64,000 nucleotides of DNA from Tetrapyrgos nigripes (GCA_013368315.1 JAACJM010000027.1:372001-436000), one strand, 5' to 3'. Counted from the first letter of the stretch, positions 33,529-44,975 are shown. Translations and numbers: made by a program. The notes: generated from the letters alone by a model not told the origin.

Positions 33529-34608
33529 GTGAATTATCAGATCAGAAGCACATTAGCTTTGATATCGACAGCTACCTTGAAAACAGAGAAGAACTCTACA
33601 ACAACTGCCAGCAACAGCCCTGTCCCCACACTCATCACTCCATCCCCCAGGTACTTCTGGGAAGGAGACAATAGTATAATCCTACCCAGCAATCCAGCCC
33701 TACTCCGCTCCCACTTCCTATGCCTTGCCTTCAGCCATCTGTCATTCTCTGGTCCTGAATTCAGTACTTCCACTGTTCCATCACCAGACCTCACTCACGC
33801 TCCACTCCCGCTATCCGTTCCACCTTCTGCCATACCAACAGCCTGTCCCAGCCCTACACTTGCACCCAATCCATCTCCTCTTCCTGTGTCACCAGCCCCA
33901 CTCAGTCCTGTTGCCTCCCCAATCACTGACATCGACATGTCCTCTGCTGCCCTTGAAAACCTTCTTCAGGCTCTGGTCAACAACCAGAACCAGCTGCAAC
34001 AGGCAATGACCAATTTGGTCAATAGACCTACCCATGAATACTCAGACAAAACTCCCAAACCTGCCCCATTCAAAGGCAAGCCAGCTAAACTTGACTCATT
34101 CTGGGCTGGAGAACAGAAACGGCTCAAACTTGATACTGGGAAACTCAACCCACAGAAGCTTATGATAGAGGGACCTGCTGCAGAATGGGCTGCAGAGTAC
34201 TCTTCATATCAGCAGAGTCCAAGCAGAAGAGGCTGGAGCAGTCTTTCCCTGGGAACCCACCCACTAAAGGTTCGGTTCAGGGTAGCAAACGAGCAAAAGC
34301 TAGCCAAGAACAAGCTCGAGGCATTGAAGCAGGGAGATAAAACAGTCACGGAGTTCTCTCAGATGTTCAAGATGTGGGCAGAGAAGACTGGGTTCTCAGA
34401 TCAGGACCTCCAGTACAAGTTCTGGAAGTGCCTTCATAAAGACCTATTGTTCCCATCAGCAAATGTGGAGCTAGGACAGAAGGAGGCCCCTAAAAACCTG
34501 GACGAGTTGATCAACCAAGCACTGCATGTGGAGCAGACCCTAGCAGAATTTGTAGGAAAACCAGTCACTGGCCCTACCCCATCCCTCTCCAAATTCCCCT
34601 CTTCATGA
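33529..34608 (+). pseudogene. Gypsy-B gag
   Basis: The reading frame has a Pro/Ser/Thr-rich N-terminus and a gag core that starts DMSSAALENLLQALVNNQNQ (about 33936) and includes KPAPFKGKPAKLDSFW. It later has KNKLEALKQGDKTVTEFSQM and FKMWAEKTGFSDQDLQYKFW. Part of the core between about 34090 and 34190 appears deleted. The knuckle region follows in other frames (about 34690-34790: CYGCSSKDHLKRD...CDKC). Confidence 0.8.
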
Positions 34609-35283
34609 GACCCTAATGCCATGGACGTCAATGCCTCCCATACTGAGCATCCCCAGGGAATGGATGCACCTTCATGGACTAACAGAAGGCAATGCAGGGG
34701 CGCTGCTATGGCTGCAGCTCCAAGGATCACCTGAAACGAGATGGGAACCACAGATGTGACAAGTGCGACTACTGTGAGAGGATGGGTCAACCCACAGGAG
34801 GAGGCTGAAGCAGGCAGCGTGTGGCTGCCACTGGGAGTGACTCTTTTAGTCTCTTCCCTGATGATCTACTGCCTTCTACCTCTACTTCCACCCCCACTGC
34901 TACTGTCGCTGCTTCCTCGTCCACTGAATCGCTGTCTGTGCTTGCTGCCTTGCAAAAATCTATCGCTGATCAAACTGCCTTACTCTGTAACATCACTAAC
35001 CAACAGGGTTTTTGAAATGGGTGTCCGTTCCTGCCAAGGCGTGAACACTCTCGTGTTCCTTGTATGATTCTATTCCTTCATGTACCATATCCAGTATCCC
35101 TGAAATAGAATCTTGTGCCTCCTGCTTCCATATATGTGTGAAACTCTGAGGAAGACAAAATGAGGCAACAGTGGAGCTACAGGTCTGTTCCTGGGACAAA
35201 CCTTTGTAAAGCAACACCAGATCCAAACCTATCCCCCTCGTAAACCCCTAGATGTCTACAACATTGATGGGACCCTTAACTGA

Positions 35284-35919
35284 GTGGGGTGTATAGATCA
35301 GTTCTGCCAGCTAGCTATGACAGCAGATGGACAGGAGATGTGGCTAGATTTTCTGGTTACAGACTTAGGTGGAGAAGATGTCATCCTGGGCCTTCCCTGG
35401 TTGTGTAAGATGAACCCACAGATTGACTGGATGAGTGGCCAGCTGCAAATGCCTATGGCACCACCTCCATCAGTGGAAGAGGTCCCCAATCAGGATCAGT
35501 TCGTTGCTACCAACTTTGGACCAACCCCAAGGGGAAACGCCATCCTAGAAGGCACAGAGTCCAAATCAACCCAGGCAATTCCTCAGGGAACACCCCCAGA
35601 TCTGGCAACAGAAACAGAGGAGGAACCCCAAGTCTATCATATTCGTGCTAATCAGGCCACAAGGTGTTCCTGGAAGAAAGCAAGGATCCTCACAGACACT
35701 GGAGAAGAAGTCTGGTGTGCTGCAGGGTTCACTTACTCACAACAACTGGCTGAGGAAGCAAACTGGATGAAACCAAAACAGTTGTTTGAGGAGATAGTCC
35801 CTCCTCAATATTGGGATTATTCTCAGGTCTTCTCCGAAGCTAAGTCAGAACGCCTCCCTGCCCACAAACCCTGGGATCATGCTATTGAACTGGTACCTGG
35901 AGCACCTGCCACTCTATGA
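35284..35919 (+). pseudogene. Gypsy-B aspartic protease and linker
   Basis: The frame encodes the C-terminal half of a gypsy protease (LDFLVTDLGGEDVILGLPWL, NPQIDWMSGQL), then an acidic/Pro-rich linker and the start of the RT region (SEAKSERLPAHKPWDHAIEL). The catalytic DSGA part is not in this frame and lies in the damaged stretch before 35284. Confidence 0.8.
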
Positions 35920-36640
35920 ACCAAGATCTACCCAATGTCCATCAATGAACAGCAGGAGCTTGATCAATTCCTCAATGAGAATATCTGTAAGGGTTATATC
36001 TGACCTTCCAAATCCCCTCTGTCCTCTCCTGTCTTCTTTGTGAAGAAGAATGATGGGAAACTTCGATTTGTTCAGGATTACCGACATCTAAATGAGTACA
36101 CTATTAAGAATCACTACCCTCTTCCCCTCGTTGCTGACATAGTCAGTCACCTTCAAGGTGCCAAGTACTTCACCAAGTTTGATGTACATTATCAAACAGC
36201 AGGATGAGTGGAAGGCAGTGTTTGCAACCAATCAAGGGCTCTTTGAACCTACTGTCATGTTCTTTGGATTGACAAACTCGCCAGCTACTTTCCAGGGCCT
36301 CATGAACTCCATCTTCTCAGACTTGATCACAGCAGGAAAGGTAGCAGTTTATCTGGATGACATCCTGATCTTCAGTGGGACTCTGGAAGAGCATCAAGAG
36401 GTGGTTCGGGAAGTGCTAGCCAGGTTGAAAAGGAATGACCTGTATCTGAGGCCAGAGAAATGCGAGTTTGAATGGGAAGAGATAGAATATCTCAGGTTGA
36501 TTATCCGGGAGAGGCAAGTCTGTATGGACCCTGTGAAGGTGGCAGCAGTACAGCACTGGCCAGTCCCCTGTAATGTCCATGACATCTGGGAGTTCTTGGG
36601 CTTTGCTAACTTCTATTAACAATTCATACAGAACTTTACC
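35920..36640 (+). pseudogene. Gypsy-B reverse transcriptase
   Basis: In successive frames this encodes PVFFVKKNDGKLRFVQDYRH, AKYFTKFDV, then EWKAVFATNQGLFEPTVMFF, LTNSPATFQGLMNSIF and VAVYLDDILIFSG with the YLDD catalytic motif. It ends EFLGFANFY. A stop near 36001 and a small deletion near 36180 break the frame. Confidence 0.85.
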
Positions 36641-36759
36641 AAAACTGCTTGATCTCTGAACGACCTTACATGTAAAGACATCTTGTTTAACTGGGGAACT
36701 CAACAACAGGAAGCCTTTTGTAAGGGCAACTCCTGACATGTGAGGCAATCACTCAACAA

Positions 36760-37100
36760 CTGCAGGAGGAGATCCAAAGTATATATAGATCAGTGCTAGA
36801 TGATACAAGACTAACATACTACACACCTGCAGGAGGAGATCCAAAGAGAAAAACTCAAGGATACTCACCTGCAGGGAAGGGGTATATATACTTGTATGAA
36901 GGCCTGGGAAAAGATCTGCAAAACTATACAGCAGCAATGAAGTAATGGAAAAGTGGAATGATGGGAGATCAGAATGAAGAACAGTAATGATGGATCATGC
37001 AACAATGAAACAAGGATAAACAAGTCAATGGAGTCCAGATAAAACAAGAACAATCAAGTCCTAAAGGAGAAGAGCAAGGAAAAGGAAACTGTCTCCTTAT
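36760..37100. other. Non-coding segment inside Gypsy-B between RT and RNase H
   Basis: The pol frame is lost here. The 20-bp word CTGCAGGAGGAGATCCAAAG occurs twice (about 36762 and 36829) and a shorter version once more, so this is an insertion or local duplication of unknown origin. Confidence 0.5.
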
Positions 37101-37196
37101 ACCTTTGACTCCCTTTGAACTGCCTTCATATCTGCTCCCATTCTTACAGTCTGGTCACTGGATCATCCTACCTGAGTTGAAGTAGATGCTTCTGGT

Positions 37197-37520
37197 TTGG
37201 CAACAGGGGGAGCCCTGATGCAGATGTTAGAAGATGGTCTTTGGCACCTGGTAGCATTCCGTTCAGCATCCATGCAGCCAGCTGAACACAATTATGAAAT
37301 CTACAACCAAGAGATGCTGGCTATTATTGAGGCACTGAAGGACTGGCAGAGTTATCTGGAAGGACTACCACAGCCCACTCCAATCTAGAGTTCTTGCAAA
37401 CAGCACAGGATCTCAGTCAACAACAAGCGAGATGGGCCCTTTGGCTATCATACTTTGACTTCTGACTAGTCCATCACCCAGGCAAATTAAATACCCAAGC
37501 GGATGCTCTCTCTCACCTTT
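37197..37520 (+). pseudogene. Gypsy-B RNase H and tether
   Basis: It encodes ATGGALMQMLEDGLWHLVAF, then SASMQPAEHNYEIYNQEMLA and IIEALKDWQSYLEG, the RNase H pattern of gypsy elements. LVHHPGKLNTQADALS-like tether sequence follows in another frame near 37470-37515. Confidence 0.82.
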
Positions 37521-37769
37521 CCCCCCACCAAGTTACAGACTGAGAAGACAACTTGGAAACCACAGTACTCAGACCCAAACACTTCGTAAGGCTTACTGCT
37601 ACTGCACTGGCCAACCCCCTAGAGGAACAGATCTGGCAGGCACTGGGGAGAGAAGTGGAGGTGTTAAAAGGACTAGAGAAGTTGAGGAAGGAGGGGTTGC
37701 AACGACTTGACAATGGGTTACCTGAATGGGAAGAGGATAATGGATTGGTATACCACAAGGGGTGAGTCT

Positions 37770-38755
37770 ACATTCCTCCAGATGAAGAGCTGTGGAAGGC
37801 AATAGTAGAACAGTGCCACGATGAGCCATCAGCAGGACATCCAGGGCTACATGGGACACTTGACCTGGTAACCTCACACTTCTGGTGGCCCACCATTTGC
37901 TCCTTTGTGGAGAAGTATGTTGAGGGATGTGACAAGTGTGCCAGGAAGAAGCTACAGTGTCACCCACAAGCAGTAATTCAACCCTTGGACATACCCTTAG
38001 GACTCTGGGAAGAAGTCGGAGTGGACCTCAATACACAGCTACCATCCTCACAAGGTTATGACACAATCCTAGTCTGCACTGACCTCTATGGAAAACAAGT
38101 CCATACCCTTCCCTGCACCTCTAACATCACTGCCACCAAAGTCACTGACCTATACTACCAAGAGATTTTCTGCCTTCACGGCCTCTCACTTCACTTTGTG
38201 TCCAACTGTGGTCCACAGTTTGCAGCCCAAGCCATGCGCTCTCTGTTAGATTGTCTCAGGATCAAGTCAAACCTTTCCTCAGGCCAGACAAATGGACAGA
38301 CAGAACAAGCCAGCCAGGAAGTGGAGAAATACCTGTGTCTCTACACCAACTATAGGTAGGATGATTGGGTAGAGCACCTTCCTATGGCTGAGTTTGTTCT
38401 GAACTCTTGCACACACTCTGCACATGGCTTGGCACCTTTTGAGGTGACTTATGGCTACCTTCCTCTGTTCAACATACCAGTGGGCTGTTACACAGGCATC
38501 CCAGATGTAGAAGATCAGCTCAAAGTCCTAAGGCAGGTTCAAAAAGATGTAGGATCAGCATTACACCTAGCCAAGCACTGTATGCAGGAAGGGTACGAAA
38601 GAGGGAAACAGAAGGGCCATCAGTTTAAGGTTGGAGACTATGTTTGGCTGAGTGTAGAAGACATTGACTTGAAACTTTCAAGTGACAAGTTGGGGGATCG
38701 ACAGTTGGGACCATACAAGATTATGGAAAAAGTCGGAAAGTTAGAGAATCTCTAA
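37770..38755 (+). pseudogene. Gypsy-B integrase
   Basis: The zinc-binding HHCC region is around 37800-37960 (ending CDKCARKK). The catalytic core includes LWEEVGVDLNTQLPSSQGYD and CTDLYGKQVHTLPC, then GLSLHFVSNCGPQFAAQA and SSGQTNGQTEQ. The C-terminal part includes WVEHLPMAEFVLNS and KGHQFKVGDYVWLS. The DRGPQF position reads NCGPQF, so one acidic catalytic residue is lost. One stop (TAG, 38357-38359) splits it. Confidence 0.85.
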
Positions 38756-38867
38756 ATTGTCTGCACCCAGTATTCCATGTTGATAAACTCTACCCCTACA
38801 AGGGTGATTTGGTGAACAGGCTCTTACCTGAGGAGACAGAGCCAGTATACCTTGAGGGGGCAGATGA

Positions 38868-39033
38868 GCCCGAGTATGAAGTGGATGCCCTTCTGGATAG
38901 CAGGATATGATGTAGGCAACTAGAATACCTTGTCAAGTGGAAAGGGTATGATGACACAGTTGCAAATCTCAAAAATGCGAAGCACAAGATCACAGCATTC
39001 CACAAGAAACACCCAGAGGCAACAAAGATTTAG
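38868..39033 (+). pseudogene. Gypsy-B chromodomain
   Basis: It encodes EPEYEVDALLDSRI, a stop, then LEYLVKWKGYDDTVANLKNA and ITAFHKKHPEA. The order fits a C-terminal chromodomain of chromoviruses. The WxPxxN segment is shortened. Confidence 0.75.
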
Positions 39034-39070
39034 GATTCATCAAGGACAATGAAGTGTAGGAAGGGGGTAA

Positions 39071-39382
39071 TGTCATGACGTCTATATTTGGTACTATTTA
39101 TTTCTTCTTATCTCCATATCCTTGGACCTTTACACCATATGACTCTTGTTCCACATGCTACACACTGGACCTTTCATTTCTCTGATACAGCTTCTTTTAA
39201 GGCTTCCTTTACAGCTTCTCTACAGCTTTACTTTTACATATATAAACCCTGTCCTGACACCTGGTTCCCCATCTCGACCTCTTCGTCATTGAGACCAGTT
39301 CCAGTACTTATTGCTGCCTGTTAGTCAAGTCAAGCCTGTAGCTCCTCATTATCACTATCTAAGCGCTCACCTCTTTGTGACA
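39071..39382 (+). repeat. Gypsy-B 3' LTR
   Basis: 312 bp, TGTCATGACG to TTTGTGACA, directly after the polypurine tract. A TATA-like ACATATATAAA is near 39236. Confidence 0.9.
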
Positions 39383-39383
39383 C

Positions 39384-39890
39384 TTGCCACTAATGTGTAA
39401 CTGCAGAGATTCTTGCATGGGGGACATGGGAGATGAGGGACTCCAAGCTGTCATTGATCAGCATAACAAAATGCAATGCAACAACATCTGCTTGGGTCTC
39501 CAACTTCCACCAATGATGTTTCCCTTCGACTCTGAAACAGAGAGCATTACCCCTGAGTCAGACATTGCCTGCCATCATCCATCCGGTGACTGTCAAACTC
39601 ACTGTACATGTTCCTCCAGCACCAGACATAGAACTCAAAGTTGCTGTACACATTCCTCCAACACTGAACATAGAACTCAAACTTGCCGTATATGTTCCTC
39701 CAGTACAGCATCTAAATGTCACTGAATCACACTTGTTTCCTCCAGCTCCGATACAGAAAGCCAGACTGGGGAAGGGCCAGAGATCAATGAGCTTGACAAT
39801 GAAGATGAGGACATTGAGGGTGGGACTCCTGAGAAGAATGTTAACATGACTAAAACAGACAATGGCTCTGGAATCAGAGAGTAGTAGTTA
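39384..39890 (+). pseudogene. DT-1 Cys-rich gene, 3' part with 14-aa tandem repeats
   Basis: After Gypsy-B, coding resumes with CNCRDSCMGDMGDEGLQAVI and an acidic stretch. In a shifted frame follow three 14-residue repeats of the form LKVAVHIPPTLNIE (39589-39717, 42-bp DNA units), and an acidic tail. Continuity with 32604-33158 is inferred from the position of the insertion. Confidence 0.4.
39589..39717 (+). repeat. Three 42-bp tandem repeats
   Basis: The unit runs from ACTGTACATGTTCCTCCAGC to the next such word. It encodes VKLTVHVPPAPDIE, LKVAVHIPPTLNIE and LKLAVYVPPVQHLN. Confidence 0.8.
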
Positions 39891-40556
39891 ACTATACATG
39901 CGAAATTGAGTGATTTGCCCCTTGTAACAATGTAATATATGAACATTATCTCAAACTGGATTCTTAATTCTTGAACATGGCCATCTACTGGAACCCTCTG
40001 GATTTCAGTTGGCGTCATTTGGGGGCTGTATTTTCTATGTAACGTTCCTGCCTAAAATGGAACACATCAGAATTGCACATGACGAACCAGTTGGACTACC
40101 TGTCCCACTTAAGAGGCAGCATTACAAGACTATGCCCATACCCTGGTACTCAGGTGGACTAGGCCTATCCCTCTGGCAGGCTCCGACTTCTTCATTTGTC
40201 ACTTTACCTTCATATCCTACAGCCCCGTCAATCCCTTCTGCTGGGGCATTGAAAACACTATGTCTCAAGTAAGATAATGACATATACTACATCAGGATAG
40301 TCGACTGCAATCTTATAAATTTTACCAGACCCCTATTCACCTACTGTCTCATTGCTGAACATCCAGACTCCCCAAGCACTACTGTGAGCTTCATTTGCAA
40401 TGTGAACACATTCTGCTGCTACTTTTTCATTGGTTTCAGCTAATGAAATGATCTCAGTCATTTAAATGAATCAAGAAAGGGAATCTTCTGACACACATTG
40501 AAGACAGCCTTGACATTTACCAGCAGGGAAAGGTCGTACATCGGCAATTCCACAGT

Positions 40557-40820
40557 CTAGACATTGAGAATAAGCCTACAGAAATCAAGATAAGTCAATC
40601 TTTTCAAGCAAAGGATGAAAAATAACATGAAATGGAAGTCCATCTGGATCAAGTTCCACCATTTTACACAGCCCACATAATCCATCAGCCATCTTCCTAG
40701 GGAACTTGTCACCACATCCAGCATTTGTAGTATTTTTGGAGTAGCAGTACTCTGTTGGGACAGCTCTGAGGGGGGTTTGAGGTTGGTTTGAGTCAAGGCC
40801 TGCTCAGTCAATGATGTCAA
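40557..40820 (-). pseudogene. Second zinc-ribbon fragment of DT-1 (minus strand)
   Basis: One minus-strand frame encodes AGCGDKFPRKMADGLCGLCK followed by MVELDPDGLPFH, again a C-G-C-G...CxxC ribbon, with stops in the next bases. It resembles the ribbon at 33062-33120 in layout and may be the start of a second cargo gene reading towards the left. Confidence 0.35.
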
Positions 40821-40929
40821 ATTATATATTCAGGAGAACAATAGATGCCAAAAAGGGAGGAACAATAGTGGTCTGGAACAAACAATCATGCGATTTCAAG
40901 CATGCACATCCAGCTGACCTTACTCTATT

Positions 40930-41325
40930 AGTCTTAAACGCCACCTTCCATTCATCTCCTTTTATCTGTACATTGTTATACCCCCATTGAAGATCAATTT
41001 TGGAGAAGATCTGCACCCCCTTTAGCTTGTCTACTAGTTCTGATATGAGCAGTAAAGGGTATTCATTTTTTTATTGTTCCCTTGTTTAATGCTCAATAGT
41101 CCTGTATGGGGCATAGCTTCCCATTCTTCTTTTTAACAAACAAAAAAGGACTTGTCATAGGGGACTTTGATGGTCTTATGTATCCTTTCTCCAAATTTTC
41201 ATTAATGAAGTTGTTGAGTTCCTCTTGTTCATTAGGAGATAGGGGATAGGTTTTACAAGGACAAGGTTCAAAGTCTGGTTTCAGTTCGATAGCATGATCC
41301 CATTCACCACATTCTGGTAATTGTT
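40930..41325 (-). pseudogene. Gypsy-A pol, N-terminal reverse transcriptase part
   Basis: The minus strand encodes [20 protein letters not shown], an [14 protein letters not shown] segment, then [12 protein letters not shown] and [20 protein letters not shown], the standard start of Ty3/gypsy reverse transcriptase, with stops and a frame change. It ends at AFKTNR, where DT-1 is inserted; the next residues (GLFEPT) are at 30602. The protease region expected upstream is missing and replaced by Gypsy-C sequence. Confidence 0.82.
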
Positions 41326-41327
41326 AG

Positions 41328-42294
41328 CGACCTGCAAAGCAAGTTGTTGGAACTTGACGCAGTATTTCGTGGCCCGATCGGAATCCTTCATGAATAGGGC
41401 CTCCAATCGGTCCTCAGCATCTCCGACCTCATCGAAAACCCCGAAGTTATCCTTCAGCTCCTTGACGAAAATACCAAAGTCAAGGGTCCACGGAGCGGGT
41501 TCCTCGGGATCCGGGTTGAGGATTTCCGGTTCAAAGAATTCGAGTGTGGTGCCGGAGAGATAGGAAAGAGTGAAACTGATTTTTGCGGCATCAGTCGCGT
41601 ATGCCTTTGGACGGTTCTGGAGATTGATCTGGATCTGGATCAGGAACGGACGGAGCTTCTTCGGATCCGACCCATCAAAAATGTTGGGTTTCTTCACTTC
41701 CATCTTTTCACTGTGACCAGGTGTAACTTTTCCGATGATCTCATTGAAATTTTGGAGAGCGGTAATGAACTGCCTCCTTTCTTCGTCATCATCGCTGTTG
41801 CTGTTGGAACCGTCAGAACCACCATCTCCCGGAGGTCCATCATCCGGTGGTCCTCCGCCACCATCGTCAGATCCGCCTCCTTCACCACCCTGATGTTGTT
41901 CATTGTTGTCCCTGTCATCTCCCTGACCATAATGCTGGCCCAGTGGGGGACCACAGCCGTCATTGGGATTGGCAGGTGCACGCGAGGGTCCTGCTCGCGA
42001 GGATCCTTGAGTTTGCTGTTGGACATATGAACGACTTTGGGTTTGTGTAAGGGTTCCAGAGTCTCCTGGCTCCGGGCCATCCCAGCTATCGAGGAATTCC
42101 TTAAACGGACTCGTGCGGGGTTTGGTTGGGCTCAGGTGCATGAAAATGCTGCCGGAACGTCTGTGTTGGTGAATTTGAACGTTACGGAAGAGGTTGGAAT
42201 AATAAGCATTTTTGAATGGAGTCGCCAGAACCGTAAGGTTCGATGTCGGGGAAGGAGTTCGTGGTTGAGAACGTTGGGACATTGTAGACAACAA
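41328..42294 (-). pseudogene. Gypsy-C gag, C-terminally truncated
   Basis: A clean reading frame from an ATG at 42294 encodes a Pro/Arg-rich N-terminus, a Gly/Asp-rich low-complexity stretch near residues 130-170, then the retrotransposon gag core: PNIFDGSDPKKLRPFLIQIQ, then FTLSYLSGTTLEFFEPEIL and FVKELKDNFGVFDEVGDAED. It is cut within [12 protein letters not shown], before the knuckle. The absence of stops indicates a younger age than Gypsy-A. Confidence 0.8.
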
Positions 42295-42905
42295 GAGAGA
42301 AGTCTAAAATACTTTTAAGTCCGGGCGGATCCTAGCGTTAGGAAACACGTCGGACCTGAGCGGAAGTCTTGTTGGAGTTTTTAGGAAAGTATGAAGACAG
42401 ATCCGGGCGGAACCAGTAGTCTCTGGAAATGAAGTATAGGGAAGACACGGAATGGAATCCGTTAAGATGGTACTACTGTTGTCTGAAGTCGGATGAAGTT
42501 AGGAGACCAGCTAATTCAATTTTAGACTTAAGCTATCTACTACAAAGTTGCCAGCTTAAGTACTACTTCGGAAACTATTGGAATGAATAGGAGTAAGATA
42601 GGAAGGGTTCGGAAATGAAGGAAAAGCACATGGTGTTATTGGAGATGGATGGAGTACTGCAGAACGAAGTGGAACAGATTGGAGATGAAGTGGAGTAGCT
42701 TTGGAGATTAGATACAAGCTATCCGGTAGTTATCCGAAATGAATCACGAGTTCCCGGATGGGATCCGTGTGTGGAGATTAATAGTGGAGTTCGGATATGA
42801 AATCGGAAATGAATGATTGGAAAGTGTTCGGGATGAAAGGGAATGAAGTTCGAAATAAAAGGAAAAGAAGTTCGGAAAAGAATCAGATGCGATCGGAAAG
42901 ATGTC
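41328..42905 (-). mobile_element. Gypsy-C, partial element (LTR-like leader plus gag)
   Basis: A second, different gag frame and an upstream LTR-like sequence (about 42300-42905) sit between the Gypsy-A gag and reverse transcriptase. The left junction lies within the gag sequence near 41327, so the 3' part of the element is missing. No target duplication could be shown. A deletion or recombination removed both the Gypsy-C pol and the Gypsy-A protease. Confidence 0.6.
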
Positions 42906-42988
42906 TAGAAGCATAGATATTACACACTGTTACATGTGGCAAACTAGATGATGATGACGATGAGGCTGAAGTGGAAGTATCAGCTGTT

Positions 42989-44222
42989 CTAACAGCACAA
43001 GGAGGGAGACTTCTCGGTATTGTTTGGGAAAATAGGGCATTTGTTGCTCATATGGCCAGGTTGCCTACACATGAAACACACTCCTAATTTACAGAGTTGA
43101 TCTCTTTCTTCAGGTGTCAGCTTGGGCAGAGGAGTGAAAGACAATTGAGCACCTGATGCTCTAAGTACATTAACACTGGCTACTGTCTGTCCCTGAGAAG
43201 GGCCTGAACTGGTGTAAAGGAAGGTGTAAAGGAAGGTTTCCAATGTCCTTCTTTCTCTCACTTGTTCAACCATTCCAAATGAAGATCCATCGCCCTGTCC
43301 CATTGAAGCTTTCCCACTTTGGCCATGTTTGCCCTACCAGCTTCTGAAGGTCCTTAGGGAGACCTGCTGTATAGAAATCTAAAAGAGCCATTTCTCCATA
43401 GTCCAATTCTTCCCTGTATGTATTGAAGATACTATTGTAACTACTAATGTCCGTTCCCTTCATCCTGGCATTCTTGATCTTGTTTCGCACAACTTCATCA
43501 GCTGCGAAAACTTTGAAGTCCTTCTTGAACCTATCCTTTATTCCTTTCAGAGTTATCCATTTTCTATTCTCTGGTTTGACTTCTTCATCTTCCTCATCAT
43601 CTTCCCATTCTGTAATACGTTGAGTTGCACAATCTTCTTTCTCTCCTGTAAAGAACAAGAGAAATAAGGACACCTTAGAGTCCTCCATTGAGTATTCAGC
43701 TTTGTTCTGACATAGGTAGTTGTTGAATGAAGCTAGCCATTGCTTCGCCTCGTCACGCTCTCCAGTGAAGGCGTCAGGTTTTCTTCCCTGTTCAGAAGTG
43801 TTGTTAGATTTGTTAGGCACTACGTCAGCTATGACTGAGTTGTCTGGATCTGATGGGTCTGGGGAGGTGGGAGGAGGATGACCATGAGGAGCTACTGATG
43901 GTCCTTTGTTGGATGGAATTATGGGAGAGGAAGGTTCATCTGGTTCTGATGGATCAGGAGGGGAGTTTTTTGGAGGTGTCGATGGATTGTTAAGAGATGG
44001 GTCTGGTGGGGGATCAGATGCAGAAGACAGATTGGGCAGTGCAAAAGGAAGAGGATCTGGATTCGGTCGAGTGTTTGTAGGGGTATTGCAAGGAGGGAAA
44101 ATGACACTTGTGATATGGATAAAATGGAGATAATGGAAAAGAGGAAGTTGAGAACAGAGATGACCAAAATAAAAGTGAAAGAGACTCAAGATAGTGAGCT
44201 GGGTGTAAGGGAGTTTGTTCAA
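42989..44222 (-). pseudogene. Gypsy-A gag with CCHC zinc knuckle
   Basis: A first frame (44222-43266) has a Pro/Ser-rich N-terminus and then the gag core with PDAFTGERDEAKQWLASFNN, an RFKKDFKVFAADEV-like segment and a YREELDYGEMALLDFYTAGL segment. A second frame (43303-42989), shifted by one base, ends with CFMCRQPGHMSNKC, a CCHC knuckle (CX2CX4HX4C). One frameshift near 43270-43300 separates them. Length and order are normal for fungal gypsy gag. Confidence 0.85.
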
Positions 44223-44223
44223 G

Positions 44224-44687
44224 TGTCAAGGTTGTCAATACAGTCAAATAACCACCAAAGTCACACAATACAAAGACAAATACAAGCAATAGATTGAGAG
44301 AGAGAGAGAGAGAGAGAGGGAGAGCAAGAGTAAGCTGACTATGCTCTACACTGCGTAGCACTAGTACAGAGCGGAGACGAAGTGAACAAACTAAAGAACT
44401 ATCCAAAATGTCTAGTAGCTTATATAGAAGAATTGTGAATCAATAGACACAAACAGATCAACATAGATAGGAAAAAGATAGGATTAAGATTGGAAAAACA
44501 GGCTAGGATCATACAAATATAGCATTGATTGACAGCTATTATAGATTTTGACAGGTTTGATAAGATTCAAAGTCAGTGGTATAAGGTTTGAAGCTTTAAC
44601 GAGGAAATGCAATAGATGAATGATCAAGAAATGGGTTTAATGATGAAGTAAAAGAAGGAGGACAAAGAACTTTGGCAGTTTGTGACA
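44224..44687 (-). repeat. Gypsy-A 5' LTR
   Basis: 464 bp, partner of 27688-28137. The GA-dinucleotide run (44294-44320) is longer here. The gag frame starts directly left of it. Confidence 0.92.
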
Positions 44688-44975
44688 TTGCAAGTGTACA
44701 GCAAAAATTACAATGAGTATAAACGATCTTGAAGTGATTACAATGTATTGTCTCATAGAAGCATGCTAAGACATGACCCTAATACCATCAATTGTTTGAT
44801 ATTCAAATTTGACAAGTGCAAATGTTAAAATTACAATGAGTACAAATTATCTTGAAGTTATTACAATGTATATCTTCCAGAAACATGCTAAGACATGACC
44901 ATAAGACCACCAAGCATGGTAACCAATCATTTGGTATTCAAAGCTGACAAGTGCAAATGCTGGCAGCAAGCCTCA

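Larger units (their letters stand above)
33159..39382 (+). mobile_element. Gypsy-B, Ty3/gypsy chromovirus-type element nested in DT-1
   Basis: Plus strand, from a 5'-truncated LTR (33159-33354) through gag, protease, reverse transcriptase, RNase H, integrase, chromodomain and polypurine tract (AGGAAGGGGG, 39058-39068) to a complete 3' LTR (39071-39382). The chromodomain marks a chromovirus. Many frame changes and at least one internal deletion make it inactive. A target duplication cannot be shown because the 5' LTR start is lost. Confidence 0.9.
30603..40922 (-). mobile_element. DT-1, DNA transposon with integrase-like transposase, nested in Gypsy-A
   Basis: The left end TATCGTCAGCAGGATGCACA and right end (reverse complement) TAAGGTCAGCTGGATGTGCA are TIRs that stay alignable for about 27 bases (about 21 matches). 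A 7-bp target duplication CTCTATT lies at 30596-30602 and 40923-40929. Removing DT-1 and one duplication restores the Gypsy-A reading frame across AFKTNR and GLFEPT, so the boundaries are secure. It carries an rve/integrase-like gene (minus) and Cys-rich genes, and is itself interrupted by Gypsy-B. The net element would be about 4.1 kb. Confidence 0.85.
27688..44687 (-). mobile_element. Gypsy-A, full-length Ty3/gypsy retrotransposon with nested insertions
   Basis: Two LTRs in direct orientation (27688-28137 and 44224-44687) begin TGTCAAGG and end GTGACA on the plus strand, and are flanked by the 5-bp duplication TTGCA (27683-27687 and 44688-44692). Transcription is on the minus strand: gag next to the right LTR, pol next to the left one, with a purine tract (minus GAGGGGGTAA) at 28138-28147. 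The interior is interrupted by DT-1 (30603-40922) and contains a chimeric Gypsy-C piece (41328-42905). Stops and frameshifts throughout pol mark it as dead. Confidence 0.92.
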
